A DNA stretch of 64,000 bases, from contig NC_092035.1 in the NCBI RefSeq assembly GCF_042242105.1, forward strand, positions 8,535,477 to 8,599,476. Direction: 5' to 3'. Under the pieces are notes generated by a model. That model saw nothing but the letters and a program-made list of their open reading frames with translations, made no database searches and had not been told where the DNA came from. The first letter of the stretch is position 1. Each line of letters opens with the position of its first letter. Made by a program: the position numbers and the translations under genes. The DNA comes from Pempheris klunzingeri (taxonomy: Eukaryota; Chordata; Actinopteri; Acropomatiformes; Pempheridae). Shown one piece after another: positions 26,223 through 39,035 of this stretch.

Positions 26223-29200
26223 CTGAGAGATGGATAGAGAGAGGAGACAAGAGGCCGGGAGAGGGTATTTTTAAAATGTGCTGCCAAGGTTTAATCCCTG
26301 TGATAACACCACAACATCATGACAGGCACATCATAGTTAACATCCTATTTTAAATTCCACACAAAGCCCTCTATAGCAGCAGTAAACAGATGGAGAGTGG
26401 GACCGGTTTACGGGAGCAGGGGGGCACCACGAATCGAAATGAAACCACTTTTCTGTTGTACTCATCATGCATACATCTATTTTTCAATACCAGGGTTGAT
26501 GTTTTGCTATGAAAACATACCTATGGACCTCTGAAAAACCAATGACCTTTTCTTTGTCACTGACTCCGGCTCTTCAGCAGGACAATTTAATTAGTAAATA
26601 CCTTACAGGTCGAAACATTGCATCAATACATTTTTGGATAAATAATTTTCTGTTTTATAACCTAGGAAACCTGTCAGAAATCAGCATCTCTGAGCCAGAG
26701 GTGCTGTTTACAGAGGTTACTTGGATGAGTGTGTCCTCTGGGCAATAGTCTAAATATGTGTTTGCTCACACTAACTATAAAAAGTCACTTTTGCATGTTC
26801 AAAGAAAAGGCTTACTCCCTCGCTCCCAGCACACACAGGATGTTTGCCGATAATTCAAAGAGGATATTTGAATTAGTCTCAGCATCGTTTTGTTTGCTTT
26901 TCAGAGGAACCACAGACAACCAATAAATCACTGAGAATGTGAACGTGTGTGTTTTTGTGTTTTCAATAGAAGCTGAGAGGCAGCTGTTACTTGGGCCAAA
27001 CCAAACTGAGATTCCCATACTGCTGTCCAGCTGAGTTTACACACAAAGACACGCAGATAAGCACAGAAGCCCGATTTCACAACAAAAATCGGGATAGTAT
27101 TCATTATCAATGTCTTGGAACTGCCATTTATTCCTATTTGCACAGGATACTTATGTACTAATGGTAATGTCAAGCATTTTTTAATATAATAAATCAAGTT
27201 GAGAGGATCTTCCAAGTTCTGATGTCTACTGATTTACATCCTAGTGAAGTAGAGCCCTCGAGGGCCAGGACAGTTCTATAGAAACCTACTTAATTAAGCC
27301 ATAGTTCATGCTCAAGTTTTGTTTCACAACACAGTCACTTCACTTTATATTAGTACTTAACCAAAAAATAGTTTTGGTTCCTAAATCTGCCTTTTTGCTG
27401 CATTGCTTGTTTCACATATCAATCATCATTCTTCCTCATTGTGCTGACACAACAGAAAAGATGGAACTCACAGTATTCATGTCCATGATGTACCTCAACT
27501 TCAAAAAAGTGAAAATAACCCAGTCCAGTCTGTTTCATTTCAAAAGCTTGTTCGGTGTTTTGGAGAACGGCAGATTGGTTTGGTTTGCCACCCAGTTGTC
27601 TTATTACTGCATATTTTGATTCACACATAACTGTGACGTGTGTTCTTCAGCAACTTGGATCAATAACGGCTGTATTACAAAGTCTTTGACCTTTTTAAGT
27701 GGAAACATTCTTTGAATCCAGCTGCTTTTATTAGCACCGCTGCGGCCAAGAATGAGAAGCTGATTTTAATGATTAGTTCCCGTCTGTGGTCAAAGTGTGA
27801 GTGAAGGCAGCTACTGCAGCCATTGGTTGGAATGAAAAGCAGTAAACTCCCCGGGCTGAAATCTACAAGGTTGGGAACCAGAGCAGTAATACAATCCATG
27901 GAAGCTATGACTGGTTCACAGGTTTAGAAATCCCTGCCGCTGGTTCTCTGGGGGTCAGAGAGGAACAATATCCAGTTAAATGTGATGAGAAAAGTGACCT
28001 TAAACCAGGTTGTAAAGTCTGGCTCTGCCCTTCTTGTTTCCTGTCATATTTTCCGCTCTTTTTCTTTCTATCTCTTCCACCCACCACTTTTCTCTTTTAA
28101 TCTCCGTCTCTCTCCTCATACTCTTTCCTCTCTCGCTCATTAGACGTCTTTTTTTCTAAACTGACTCTGGTTTGACTCCTGTAAGAACACCGCGTTTTGT
28201 TGGAAGGCAATGGTTGCCCAACATTGCCACGGCAGTCTCATTAGGCCCTTTTCCTGTTGCTTCATGCTGCAGTGAAGACTAATTAGTAATGTCTTCTAGC
28301 CACTGCTTTCCCAGCTGACGACACAGCTGCAAAAAGCAGTCTGTCTTAAGGGCACATGAGCTCTTCAATACTCTATTTTAATAATTACTTTTCCAACCAC
28401 TGCAGGGACATGGGAATTGTTGCATAACTCATTCAGGAAAAGTTATATCACTTTTCAGAAATACAAATTATGTTATAGTAATCTCCCTTTGGAATGAAAT
28501 ATGAAGGAGGGGTATGTTTATTTTTCTATACACGTAGAGCAGCTCCGTGCTAATCCCACTGTTGTTTCAATCAAAACCATATGGGATCATTACTGTGATT
28601 AGCAACAGGCCTCGCCGTGTGTGTGAGACAAGAGTAGGTGTGTGTGTGTGTGTGTGTGTACAGACAGATTCAGCCATAAAATCCAGTTCACACTGAGCTC
28701 ATTTTCTTCTTCTCTCAGCGCCAACAGGAAGCGTAAGAAAGTGTTCATGAGAAGTGTCTGTGAGGTGCTGATGCTTGCAGAAAAAAAACACTGTTCTCTG
28801 TTTTAGTACCATTTTCAGGTACAAGCTTGTAGACTTAATTGATTTAAAATGAGCAAATCTAGATTTAAAATTAAGCAGAGCTCTGTTGCACATTACAAAT
28901 TAAACGTTTTGTAAATCAGACTTCATTGATTTAAATGGAAATTAATAGTTAAATCAATATGAAGTAAATATGCAGACAGTGGAGTAGTGCAGGAAAAACC
29001 AATCCCCCTCCACTCTGGGAACATCTGGGGGCAGAAAACCTCAGGGCTGTACGGAGCTGGAGCAGGAGCACTGGTGGCACAGCTGCTTTTCTTTCACTGC
29101 CATGTTTGACAGTCCTGCTCAGCTCCGTAACAGTTTCCCTGCTGAACTGGTATCTTGGGAAAACAATTCAGCTGCATCAAGATGGTTGAGTCTGTCTATG

Positions 29201-30489
29201 AACTTTCTCTGCCGCCATTTTTAAGGTTAAACCTCAAGTGTAAGTTAATACTGGATCACATTTTAAATTGGAGTTTCAGGTTTTGGTGCAACAGAGCAAC
29301 ATTTAATTGAGGCTTATAGTAAGAAAAGAAAAATGTAAATAAATCCTTGTTTGTGCAGCCTGTTCTGTTCAGTTTGTGTGCCACTGAAACTCTCTAACTG
29401 TATTTTCATGTGATCTTTTCAGTCTTTCTTACTCTGTATGTCTGTACGTCTCCATCGGCGTGTCTCTATTTCTGTGCCATAAAGCTACTGTCTGGCCTTT
29501 TCAATTTTGTATGCAATCACAGATAACCAGAGGCACATCACACACACCATCAGCACAGTTTCATAACCCTCATATGAAGTGGGTGTGTGTGTGTGTGATA
29601 TCCTGACCTCAGGCTGTGACTGTGGTATCACATTGCAGTCTTCATATACAGCTCTTAATAAATTATGCATCTGTAGTATTGTTTAGCCTTTTGAATGTGT
29701 CGCCTCTGGAAGCTTGTGACCGTAAATATAAAATATAAAAACACCTTTAAAATCTTAATACAGAGTAGTGTACTGTTTACTGTCAAGCTTGTCATTCTAC
29801 CACTGCATTTATGAAGTTTACAGTATTAATGGCAGCAGATTTATGATTCAAAATTCACTTCAGACGTATGCATAAGAATTTCTAGCCATCTAGCCGTGAC
29901 TCTTCCCAGGTGAAATGACAACAGTCACTGGCAGGATTAGCTACTTAGCTAATACACCAGAACCAGAACTCATTATAGACCATAAGCTGAAGGCTGAAAT
30001 GAAAACTGGCTGCTATCAGTACAAAACACACCTTTTTCTTCATTTGGAAGTAAAAGAAGGGAAAAGAAAGTCTACCTGAGGCTGGCCGCTCCTTTTTAAA
30101 ATAAGAGGCCGAGTCCCCCTCAGCATAATCACTCGGTGAGTGCTCTGAATGAAATATGGTAAAAGGTTTTCTTCATCTTCCTGCAGGGCAACAAATGGGA
30201 ACATCTGCCAATAGGTTAATGTGGCCATTCAGTGGAAATATGAGAGGAGAGAAGACGAATGTGACTTCCACAGGTAAGTGACTACCAGTATGTATGACGT
30301 AGGAATTTATTATATATGGCTGTAATTAATGTTACAATGACTTCTGTCTGCAGTGGTGAAAGGTGTAGTGACTGGAAAAGGTACGACACAGTCGAGCTCC
30401 TGCACTAATATGGTAGAGCCTGAAAACGAAAGAAATATGGACGCCTCACATTAGCCAGTCTGCTGCTCAGTGGCATTAAACTCCTCATG

Positions 30490-30905
30490 TTTTTCAATAA
30501 TATCATACTGCTAATCCTTTAGTCACACTCCTATTGTTAGTGCTGTAGTCACTGCTAGTACGTTGGTCGCTGTTTGTGTTGTCTCTCTCCCTCTCTGTCT
30601 CTCTCTCTGTCTCTCTCTCTGTCTCTCTCTGTCCAACCTCCACCCAACACGGACCCCTACAGAAGCTGCACACACTGAGCCTGGGTCTGTTCCTGTTAAA
30701 GGGGAGTTCTTCCTGCCTCTGATGCTCAATATAATATCTGATGCTGCTCATGTGGGGATTCTTGAATCCTTAATTTTGAATTCCTGAATCGTTGGGTCTC
30801 TCTCTAATTAAAGAGTTTGGTCTAGACCTGCTCTTTATGTAAAACGTCTTGAGATAACGCTGTTGTGAATTGGCGCTCTATAAATAAAGACTGATTGATT
30901 GATTA
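30490..30905 (+). mobile_element. Fish interspersed retroelement-like repeat, copy 1
   Basis: It lies inside the ptger2 intron. It contains a (CTCTGT)n tract (30583-30630), then GCCTGGGTCTGTTCCTGTTA, GGTCTAGACCTGCTC, CTTGAGATAAC and GGCGCTCTATAAATAAA, and ends in a GATTGATTGATT tail. This sequence family is very common in percomorph fish. Copy 2 lies 12.6 kb away in inverted orientation. Confidence 0.78.
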
Positions 30906-32204
30906 AACTCTATATTTAATGGACACGATGGCGACGCACACAAACGACAAATGAAAATCAAAGAACCGTCTAGATGACGTAAATGCTTGTTCTTGTTAAA
31001 ATCGCGGTCTTCTTCTTTACCATCTGGCACAAATAAGGTCACAAGTCGAAACAAAAACAGAAGATGGATACATACCGAGTTCTTAGCAAAGATGATGATG
31101 ATTAATTTCAGTTCAACTTCAAAATGTTAGGCCTCATTTTTTTTACTTGTGAGAGCTGCTGATACCACAGAGAGGACCTGTGGTAGCCCAACATATTTTC
31201 TCTCTGTCGGCCTCCTCTTCCCCTCTCCTGCTGCCTGCTTTCTGTCTGTCCTTGTTTAACCTCACTGTACTGGAGGTTATCGAGTTTATTCAATGTCCTA
31301 ATGAGGCAGTGAAGACAGCCAGTGTGGGAAGCTGACACCCCTGTCCTGTAAATGCCTATAGTAGTCTACACCAGGCACACGGAGCATAGTGGAGCACAAT
31401 TCAATAAACTGTTTTACACTTTAAAATAGAGACAAATGATGTGATGCTTTTCATGGGGTGATTATGAGAGATGCTCGTTATGTACTGCACTCCTTCCTGA
31501 AGGTTTCCTGTAAATGCCTCCTACATATGTAGGATGTAGCAGAAATAAGTTTGAACGTATTAACAACAGCTGACTTTCATGTACTAACAAACTACCTGAT
31601 CATGCATCTTATATTTCAAGGACTTTGAGGGCACCGTGGCGCTGCTGGTGGATTTAGGTGCTAATTTGTGGACCCATTTTAATCCTTTAAAAAGTTTTTT
31701 AAGTGTCAACATGTACTCAGTTTACAGATTTAAATGGCTGCTAACTGTGACTACGCTGGCTGTGTTGAAGTAGACTCCACTTAGTGACACCACAGAGCTC
31801 ATACAGTTGTTTCTGTCTTCATGCGGTTGGTTTCTCATTGTCAACAGAGTGTATTTCAAGCCACAGTTGATATGCAGCAGCACATAAGATGGCTCATTAC
31901 TGCTGCACACAGTGTAATGGATGATCACTAGATGATGAGGCATTGTGATTGACTTTGTCCATCCATGCCTTCATCACTGCATACTGTCTCGGTTTGTGAA
32001 AAGCAGAAGATAAGATAAGGTCTACTGCAACCAGGGCACGTCAGGAGGCTGCTGTCCTGGCTTGTGCCAGCACTTGTTATCGCTTTATACATCTCTCATG
32101 GATGATTCATGAAAGTACTGAGCACAACGTTTCTCTGGCTATGTACTGAATAACAATAACCACCATATTTTCCCTTTAAATAAAAAAACCAAAAAATACA
32201 GAGA

Positions 32205-32310
32205 CTAGGACTGAAGTGATTAGTCAGTTAGCTGATTGATAGAAAACTGAGCTGCAGCTATTTTGATAATTGACAGTTTCAGTCATTTTTGCTAATGATG
32301 CTTATGTAGC
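32205..32310 (+). repeat. Fragment of a common fish interspersed repeat
   Basis: GTGATTAGTCAGTTAGCTGA followed by CTGCAGCTATTTTGATAATT and TTTCAGTCATTTTTGC matches the AATCGATTAATCG-type repeat seen in many teleost introns. It lies within the ptger2 intron and is degenerate. Confidence 0.5.
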
Positions 32311-33136
32311 TCCCTGCACGATAGTGATTCTAGTGATGAGACTAGATTAGACTAAGCGTACATTGTTTTCAGTTTCTTTTGTCTAGTTCCTCTCTTGACT
32401 TGCACAGTAACAATGACTGGTAACCCCATTGTAACAGCACCGTATCTGTGTTTGACAGTAGAAATGGTGATTTCTATTTTCCTTTCAAACTCAAGGAACT
32501 GAAAAAAAGTTCGAAATACATGCAGAAATAACATATCAGAACAGAAACAGTTTAAAAAGTCCGAAGATCTGAGTACTTTTGCAAGGAACTGCACATCTAC
32601 CACTACACTGACATGATATCTATATTTAAACATACAGTGTTTCTACCTGTGGTATCAAAATAAGCAGTTGAGTCAGACCTGCTGTGAATGGCAATGATAG
32701 TGTTTCCTGTCTACTGCTTGGCATCAGAGCAGCCCATAGTCTATTGTATTATTTATGAATAGCTGCGGGCCACAAAATGACACAAGTGCAGATATATATC
32801 AGACTGCATAAAATATACAACAAACTTTATCTGCTCTGGGCGACATTACGTCTTTCCTGTAGCTGGCTAGCATTTAGCTCAAAGCCACAAAGCTGTTTTA
32901 TCTTTCGAGTCTGATCAGATGACATTAGAACTCCTCTTGGAAAATACTGAACAGGAAACATGTTGTGTTGTTAGTTGGTGTTAGTTTTCACTCTCTGTAA
33001 ATGGATCTATCCTAGAAGGAAATATTGTCCACATGACTTTTGATAAAAACCTTGCATGCTCTTTGTCAGTATCATTATTTATATGTGTTTTGTTGTCAGT
33101 ATGTTCTCATGCATGTGTTGTCCACTGTCATCTTAC

Positions 33137-33958
33137 CACCAGGGGCAGTGTGCATATGATGAAGATGATGGTCATGAAGACCAGCAAGATGAGATGCTCC
33201 ACCTCCTCGGCCATGGACATCGCCCGGCGGTCGCTGCTGGATCTTGTGGTCGCCGTCACTGAGCCGCCGTTCCTCCTCCGACGTTGGTACATTCTGAACA
33301 GCTGGTACACCACAAAACCGTTGCACGCCACGATAGCCAGCACCAGCACCAGCATAACAGTTGCGTACAGGTTGGCGTAGGCCCGGTCCTCGTCTCTCGA
33401 AGGGTTCATGTCAATGAAGCACCATGTGCCGGGACAGTACTGCACATATTTACCAAATCCCGCAAAAGGGAGGAGACAGAATAACGTACATAACAAAAAC
33501 ACCCCTGGGATTGGGATATAGGCGCATTTCTTGGTGACATGGCGGCTGTACAGGTAGGGATAGCCAATGGCAAAGCACCTCTCTAGTGCCATAGTGAAGA
33601 GTAGTGACATGGTGGCCAGGCTGAAGAAGGTCATGCTCACACCAAAGTACGCACACACACTTTGAGTGTCGGGCGACATCCCCACCAAGGTCATGTTGCG
33701 CGCATACGACAGCTGTACGAGCGGGCTGACCAGGCAGGTCCCTGCCAGGTCCGTGACCACAAGCGAAGTGATGAGGACATGAAACAGTGAACGCTGCCGC
33801 ACTCCCCCGATCCTTGTGTCTCTACGTCGCCGGATTTCCAGGATCACCAGAGCAGCCACGTTGCCAAAGATGCCTGCGGCAAACATGATGGCACTGATGA
33901 GCGGACTCTTGGTGTCGATGTGGTGTTTGCTGTGGCACGGGTCATTGTCATCATCCAT
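33137..33958 (-). CDS. ptger2: Prostaglandin E2 receptor EP2, coding exon 1 (residues 1-274, TM1-TM6)
   Basis: This is a rhodopsin-class prostanoid receptor; EP2 couples to Gs and raises cAMP on PGE2 binding. TM1 is about residues 19-41 (GN at 32-33), TM2 about 58-82, TM3 about 102-127, TM4 about 147-165, TM5 about 195-220 and TM6 about 255-274. The prostanoid extracellular loop 2 signature [11 protein letters not shown] is at 171-181, identical to the mammalian EP2 core. [21 protein letters not shown] and the N-glycosylation site N88 (NMT) also match EP2. The expected disulfide pairs C102 with an ECL2 cysteine. The DRY-box position reads ERC (126-128) rather than the ERY of human EP2. The ATG at 33958 sits in a good Kozak context (gccATGG). 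The frame ends in a donor, CTGGTG/GTAAGA, at the end of TM6, the conserved intron position of prostanoid receptors. The orthologue could be ptger2a or ptger2b. Confidence 0.96.
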
Positions 33959-34046
33959 GGCTGACCACTGGCTGGAAGTACAAAATATGTCTCTGCTTCC
34001 AAAAAAGTGTCAGAAATGTGTCCTTAAAAAGCCGTCTGCTGCCATC
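33959..34046 (-). other. ptger2: ptger2 5' UTR portion of the ATG-containing exon, with a short uORF
   Basis: On the minus strand a strong acceptor (ctcttccgttctgttttcag) precedes 34046. This suggests the ATG exon begins 88 bases before the initiation codon and an upstream noncoding exon exists. Right after the acceptor an 11-codon upstream ORF (MAADGFLRTHF) occupies 34045 to 34010. Confidence 0.55.
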
Positions 34047-35641
34047 CTGAAAACAGAACGGAAGAGAGAATATCTCTGGGAATTAGAGCTGCAACGATTG
34101 GCATCTATTTTGATTATCTCTTGATAGTTTATATCATTTTTCAAGTCCAATATTTGCTGTTTTCAGCCTCTAAAATGTGAGCATTTCATACTTTTCATAT
34201 TGTAAACTGAATATCTTCAGTCAATTCAAACGAGCAATCTGAATCACTTTCAGCTGTAGGAAATTAAAACAGACATTTTTCACAATTTTCTGGTCCTTTA
34301 AATTATGGAGAAAACAATCTGAAGATGAATTGACAAAAAAAATAATCATTAGATGCAGTGAGATAAGCAAAATTTAAATGAGGAACCTTCCTTGCCAGAC
34401 ATTTCTGTACTGGCTCAAAAGTGAAAATGTAATAATACGCTAGTGCAAAATATAAGGGCAATTTTAAAAACAAAGTTGACAAAAAATCTGTCAGTCACAG
34501 CCTGCAGTCTGTTCATTCTCAAGATCTTGGCTACAAACATTTACATTTGTTTGATTGCCAGCCATAAGCCTGAGAAGATCCGACAGCATTTGTGAAGGAT
34601 GTTTACTCATCTACTCTCAGAATGTGTATTGACTCCATGTCAACAACGCTGACTACGCACATCAATCTAATTTCGTGTTTGCAGTTTTGTCTTTACTTCC
34701 ATACACGGACAAGATCGACAAGCGAGCGACAAGATCACCACCTTCTCAAAAAAGGAACTTTCTGCATATACTGAAAGATTCCCTGGCACGAGCTGAGCTT
34801 TGGAGTTGTGAAACTCAAACTTGTTCCTCTTGTGTCATTCCAGTTAACAGATATCAGCTGACAGGCTGAAGGTTCAGAGGCTGCGATTCAAGTTTTCTCA
34901 CCGAGTCTCTGCTCAAATTGTACAGAACCGCTGCATGAAGATACTTTCATATCTGCAGCTGTTGCCTTGCTACTTGGTGTGTGAGTGCTCTCTAGTAGTA
35001 AAGACGAGACCCTCTTAAGATGACACATCTGTTCCACTTGTGTGTCTTTGTGTGTGTGTGTGCCTTCACTTTCTCTGGGTGTGTGAAGGCAGCATTACTC
35101 ACTCACCTTCTAGCTCTGTCCAATGCACAATGTGTCCACACTGAGCTTCCGGCTCCAAATGTCACCAACAGCTGTGGAAATGTCCCCTGTCCTCCCCACA
35201 GAGAGCTCTGACAGATGTGTCCAGGTGTTTGGTCCTCGGATGGCTGGTTGAAGTTTTGTGACAGAAGTGATATTAGCTGGATATCTAAGGATATTAAGTT
35301 TATTGACACATTAAACTGTACTAATCAGAACATAACTAGAGTTAATTAGTAAGGCCTCTGGTTAAATGAAGTGAGCGTGCTGACAGGGAGAAACAACAGG
35401 AGGAGTAACTGGTTGTCAAAGTAGGAAAAACGCCGCTGGATGTACAACATGTGCGCCGATAGGAAGACCAACTACAGACTTACACAGACACTTACTTTAA
35501 TCTCTGGCAGCATTTACTAATATATCTGTAAGAAAGGACATTTTCCACTGGCGAATTTTCTACATGGAGTTTTGCTGTAAGGTCGCCCAGCGCGCGCTGT
35601 CTTTGAAACGCATCCAGATACTTTCAGAAATAAGTTCTCAC
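34047..35641 (-). other. ptger2: Predicted ptger2 5' UTR intron
   Basis: This is the stretch between the acceptor at 34047 and a strong donor at 35641 (CAGAG/GTGAGA on the minus strand). It contains a degenerate fish interspersed repeat at 34084-34365. I see nothing coding in it. Confidence 0.5.
34084..34365 (+). repeat. Degenerate copy of the same fish interspersed repeat
   Basis: It opens with GAGCTGCAACGATT and keeps recognisable blocks in order: TATTTTGATTATCTCTTGAT, ATTTGCTGTTTTCAGCCTCT, GTAAACTGAATATCTTCAGT, ACATTTTTCACAATTTTCTG and AATAATCATTAGATGCAG. It lies in the predicted ptger2 5' UTR intron. Confidence 0.55.
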
Positions 35642-35975
35642 CTCTGTTGGCAGTTGCTCCCGTAGTGTGTCCCTGTCTGTCTGTCCGCCTGTCTGTCTGT
35701 CCGTCTGTCCGTCTGTCCGGACTGAGCCGCTCTGTAGAGCAAAGTATCTCCGGTTATGGTGCGTTAGGTGTGGAGAGGGCGAGGCGCGCGGCTGTGTGGT
35801 GAGGTGGGGATGAATGGACCCGGGGTACAGGGACTGATGCGGTGACGTCACGAGGGCCGGGTGCACCCGCCCCTTTCTGCGGAGGCTCCAGTTAGCTAAT
35901 GATCCACCATGAGACACTGCTGGAGGAACAGTGGTCCGGTACAGGGAGGGATCACTGGATCAATATTTATAAATA
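35642..35975 (-). promoter_or_regulatory. ptger2: Predicted ptger2 noncoding first exon and promoter
   Basis: Read on the minus strand, a CpG-rich block (GCGCGCG-type words at 35590-35600 and 35782-35792) surrounds a donor at 35641. Upstream are a perfect palindromic CRE, TGACGTCA (35843-35850), a GC box (CCCGCCCC on plus, 35866-35873) and a TATA-like TATAAATA near 35964-35975. A CTGT/CTGTCCGT tetranucleotide tract (35667-35715) would be in the transcribed leader. The start site is not visible. Assignment to ptger2 rests on strand, distance and splice-site compatibility. Confidence 0.5.
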
Positions 35976-37337
35976 AGGCTTTACTAAAGATCTTTGACTA
36001 GTAGTGCATTTATATATTAGTAATTGTGTTTAATCATTACTCACTTTTCCCAATGAATCCATGAATGATTCAGCCCTTCAAATATAACCCATTTTTCCAC
36101 GATTCAACCCACTGAATTGTGGAAAATGGCTATTGAGAGATCCCAGAGTCCCGGATGGGGTCATCGGTTTCTTTTGTCCAACCAACTGCATCATAAAATA
36201 TTGAATTTCAAATGATATGAAACAGCACAAACGTAGCATATCCTCCCACTGAAGGCCTGGGACCAGGAAATATTGGCTGTTTCTTGTTTAATAACTTTTA
36301 TTTAATCGAACATCCTAATAGTTGACAATAGTTGAATAGTTTAATGCAATTATTTTACACCGTAATGCAGAGAAACAGAAACACTACTGAGTCAAATTCT
36401 CACACACAACACACATTTACAAAACTACACACACACACTCCCCCTTGACTTATGCACCATGTGGAAAATGGCTGAGACTATTTGAATAGCATAAAAAAAT
36501 GATTTCTCTGAATCGACGTTTGTCTAAACAGACAACAGGGGAAAGGCACTGTGCTCTGATCCTGGCCAAACACAACAGAAAGAGACATAACATAAAAACT
36601 GCTCTCTGTGTAACGTGATATTTCTGGAGCCCATGCGACCCTCTGTGTCTGTGTGGGTGGACGTGCTGCAGTGTTTTCTCCTCCCATGAATGTACCGAAG
36701 CACTCATAGTATCCGCTGTGAAGGATGTGTGTTTGGTGTCCTGTGTGTCTTTACAGTATATGTGGAGATTACATTGAGATTGCATGTTGGTCTCCTGGGT
36801 TTTCTCCCACAGTCTCGTGGATTTCAGACCTTAATTTCCCATCGGGATGAATATGAGTGTTTGTCTTTCTGTCTGTGTACCTCACAAACCGGTGACACAT
36901 CCGGCGCATCCTCTAACCCGTCCCCAGTCCCTCGTGACCCCAAGTAGACAGAGGATGAATCAATGAATGATTAATAAACGGGCCAGTGTAACAGTTTCAC
37001 AATTTGTGTTGTGCTTTTCAGGGTGGTGCCCTGCTGCTGCTTTCATTTTCCGAAAAAGGATACAGATGATTTCATGCAGCGAGGATGAAAACAACCACAA
37101 AGGCATAACGCAAATTTGTCAGTTTTTAGCGAAATAGCTTTCAAAAATACCACAATGCATTAAAACGTAATTTCAGTTGCACTTTTCCAGCCATTCTAAT
37201 AGAATAAATGTCAAACTGGATCCTAAAATGGGCCCTGATGTCTGCTAAAAGCCCTGAGATGACGACACTTGAAGTGCTTTCATTCAGGCCCATTAACGGA
37301 TTCTTAATTGTGACACATTGCTATTATGCTATCGCTG

Positions 37338-37361
37338 TCTCTCTCTGTCTGTCTGTCTCTC

Positions 37362-37391
<30 letters not shown>
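37338..37391. repeat. (CTGT)n/(CTCT)n tetranucleotide repeat
   Basis: Irregular CTGT and CTCT units. A 201-codon open frame at 37208-37813 reads through it but is low in complexity and not accepted as a gene. Confidence 0.9.
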
Positions 37392-37393
<2 letters not shown>

Positions 37394-37514
37394 CTTCTAC
37401 CTCCAGCCTCTCTTTCTGCACACTCTTCTGGCAGAATGACATCAGACGTTTTGATATTGCTGAGCCCTGAAGCATTAAAGCAAGTGTTGAATTTATGGCA
37501 TAAGCAAACCATAG

Positions 37515-37517
<3 letters not shown>

Positions 37518-37554
<37 letters not shown>
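37518..37554. repeat. (AC)n microsatellite
   Basis: About 18 AC units. Confidence 0.95.
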
Positions 37555-37556
<2 letters not shown>

Positions 37557-38418
37557 CATACAGGGTTACATTTCACAGCCTGACTCATCAAGTCCTGAAG
37601 ACTACTTTTAGTTTTGACAGTTGTCATCACACACAGGAATCCTGCGCACTTCCTGCCTCTCTACCTCTTTTTATCCTTCTTTCTGTTGCTCCATTCTGTC
37701 CTGTTGTCTTTGTAGTTCTATCTCTCCACTCTTTTCTCCTTCCATCTCCTGTTCCCCTTGCTCTATGTACGTTTCCTCTTGCTGCAGAGGCCTTTTACCT
37801 CTGCCCTTACTGACGCCACAACACCTTCCCTTTACCTCGCTGCCTTTCCTCTCATTTCATCCTTTCGTTTCCGCATGTCCTTCTATTTTCTCTTTGTCTT
37901 TGCTTCCTTTTTCTTTCATTTTTTTGTTGTTTCTTCTCTAATCATTCTTTTCCTCTCTTCTGTTTCCCTGACATTGTAGATAAAAGTACTGTTACACCAT
38001 ATTATGTCCGCTCATGTGAAAAAGTTCCAGTTTGGACCTTTGAGCATAAGTGTCCCTGTTAATACTTTCAGACAAGTAGTCCGTTTATCCAATACGAAAT
38101 CCATGAGCCAAAACGTCTGCCAAGTACCCAGCTCACTGATGTCGTTCCAGATGACGACAGAGCATCTTAAGCGGTGATCCTCACCGTCTGTCTGTGCTCT
38201 TTATTTAGAAGCAATTCAGTTATTGATCAAGGTCTTAATCCACAAATCCTGCGGTCTGCTCTGCTGGTAAACAGCCTTTGTGGGCTTGGCATCAGTTAAA
38301 GTGCTGACATGTGCCCAATGTATTGTTAGTCTCTCTCGCCCTCTCCCACACACACGTATAGAGTCCCACTGCGAGGCTTCACTCATGACATCACTCCTGT
38401 ACGTCAATAAAATACATT

Positions 38419-38420
<2 letters not shown>

Positions 38421-38452
<32 letters not shown>
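38421..38452. repeat. (GT)n microsatellite
   Basis: About 16 GT units followed by GAGTGAGTG. Confidence 0.95.
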
Positions 38453-38454
<2 letters not shown>

Positions 38455-39035
38455 TGAGTGCCCTCCATCCTCCTAATGGTCCATGACTGAATCATTGATG
38501 AGTTTATTGATTTTTGTGAATATCTGTTATCACAAATGAAGCCAGTCAGCCAGCAGCCTGTAATTCCACACTGGGACACTGAAAAACATTACGAGGGAAG
38601 GAAACATGGGGACGGGATGGTTGTGATTAAACATGTTTATAGCCATATGCCATTAATTATTAAGAGCACAATAACCAAATGTAAATGTGATCAGATTACA
38701 TGAGGGTGTCATATTCTGGTTGATTGTGATACTGAGTTTGAAACACTTTAAACACAAACTAAATCAAATGACGTTCTTTGTTGTGGAGCCCTGTGGAGTC
38801 TGTATCTCCTCCTTGGCTTTGCCTCCACCTACAGCCTCCTCTGGCTAAGTACAAGCATCAGCTGTGGTAGAACAGCACTGATGAATCACCACGGGGGGGC
38901 GCAGTGTGTGACAGTGGGCTACAGTGTGGGGAGAAATTGAATAAAATGAACATTGGCCTTTTTCTTATTTTTCTCATTCCTAACACTAAAACACTGTAGT
39001 GAGCTTATGATTGCTGCTCTGCTCCTGCTGATAAA

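Larger units (their letters stand above)
26223..33136 (-). other. ptger2: ptger2 intron between TM6 and TM7 exons (about 6.9 kb)
   Basis: The intron is bounded by a GTAAGA donor (33136) and a polypyrimidine/CAG acceptor (26223). It contains a retroelement-like repeat (30490-30905) and a fragment of a widespread fish interspersed repeat (32205-32310). I see no other coding exon in it on either strand. Confidence 0.85.
35976..39035. other. Intergenic sequence upstream of ptger2
   Basis: It holds simple repeats (37338-37391, 37518-37554, 38421-38452) and pyrimidine-rich stretches (37650-37970). No gene is supported. Confidence 0.6.

Noticed and set aside
33131..33136. Unspliced end (Val-Arg-stop) of the EP2 frame
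   Set aside because: It would remove TM7; the bases are a consensus GTAAGA donor and the missing exon is present at 25923-26222.
37208..37813. 201-codon plus-strand open frame
   Set aside because: It reads through CTGT and CA repeats and pyrimidine-rich sequence, giving Ser-Leu-Cys and His-Thr runs with no domain.
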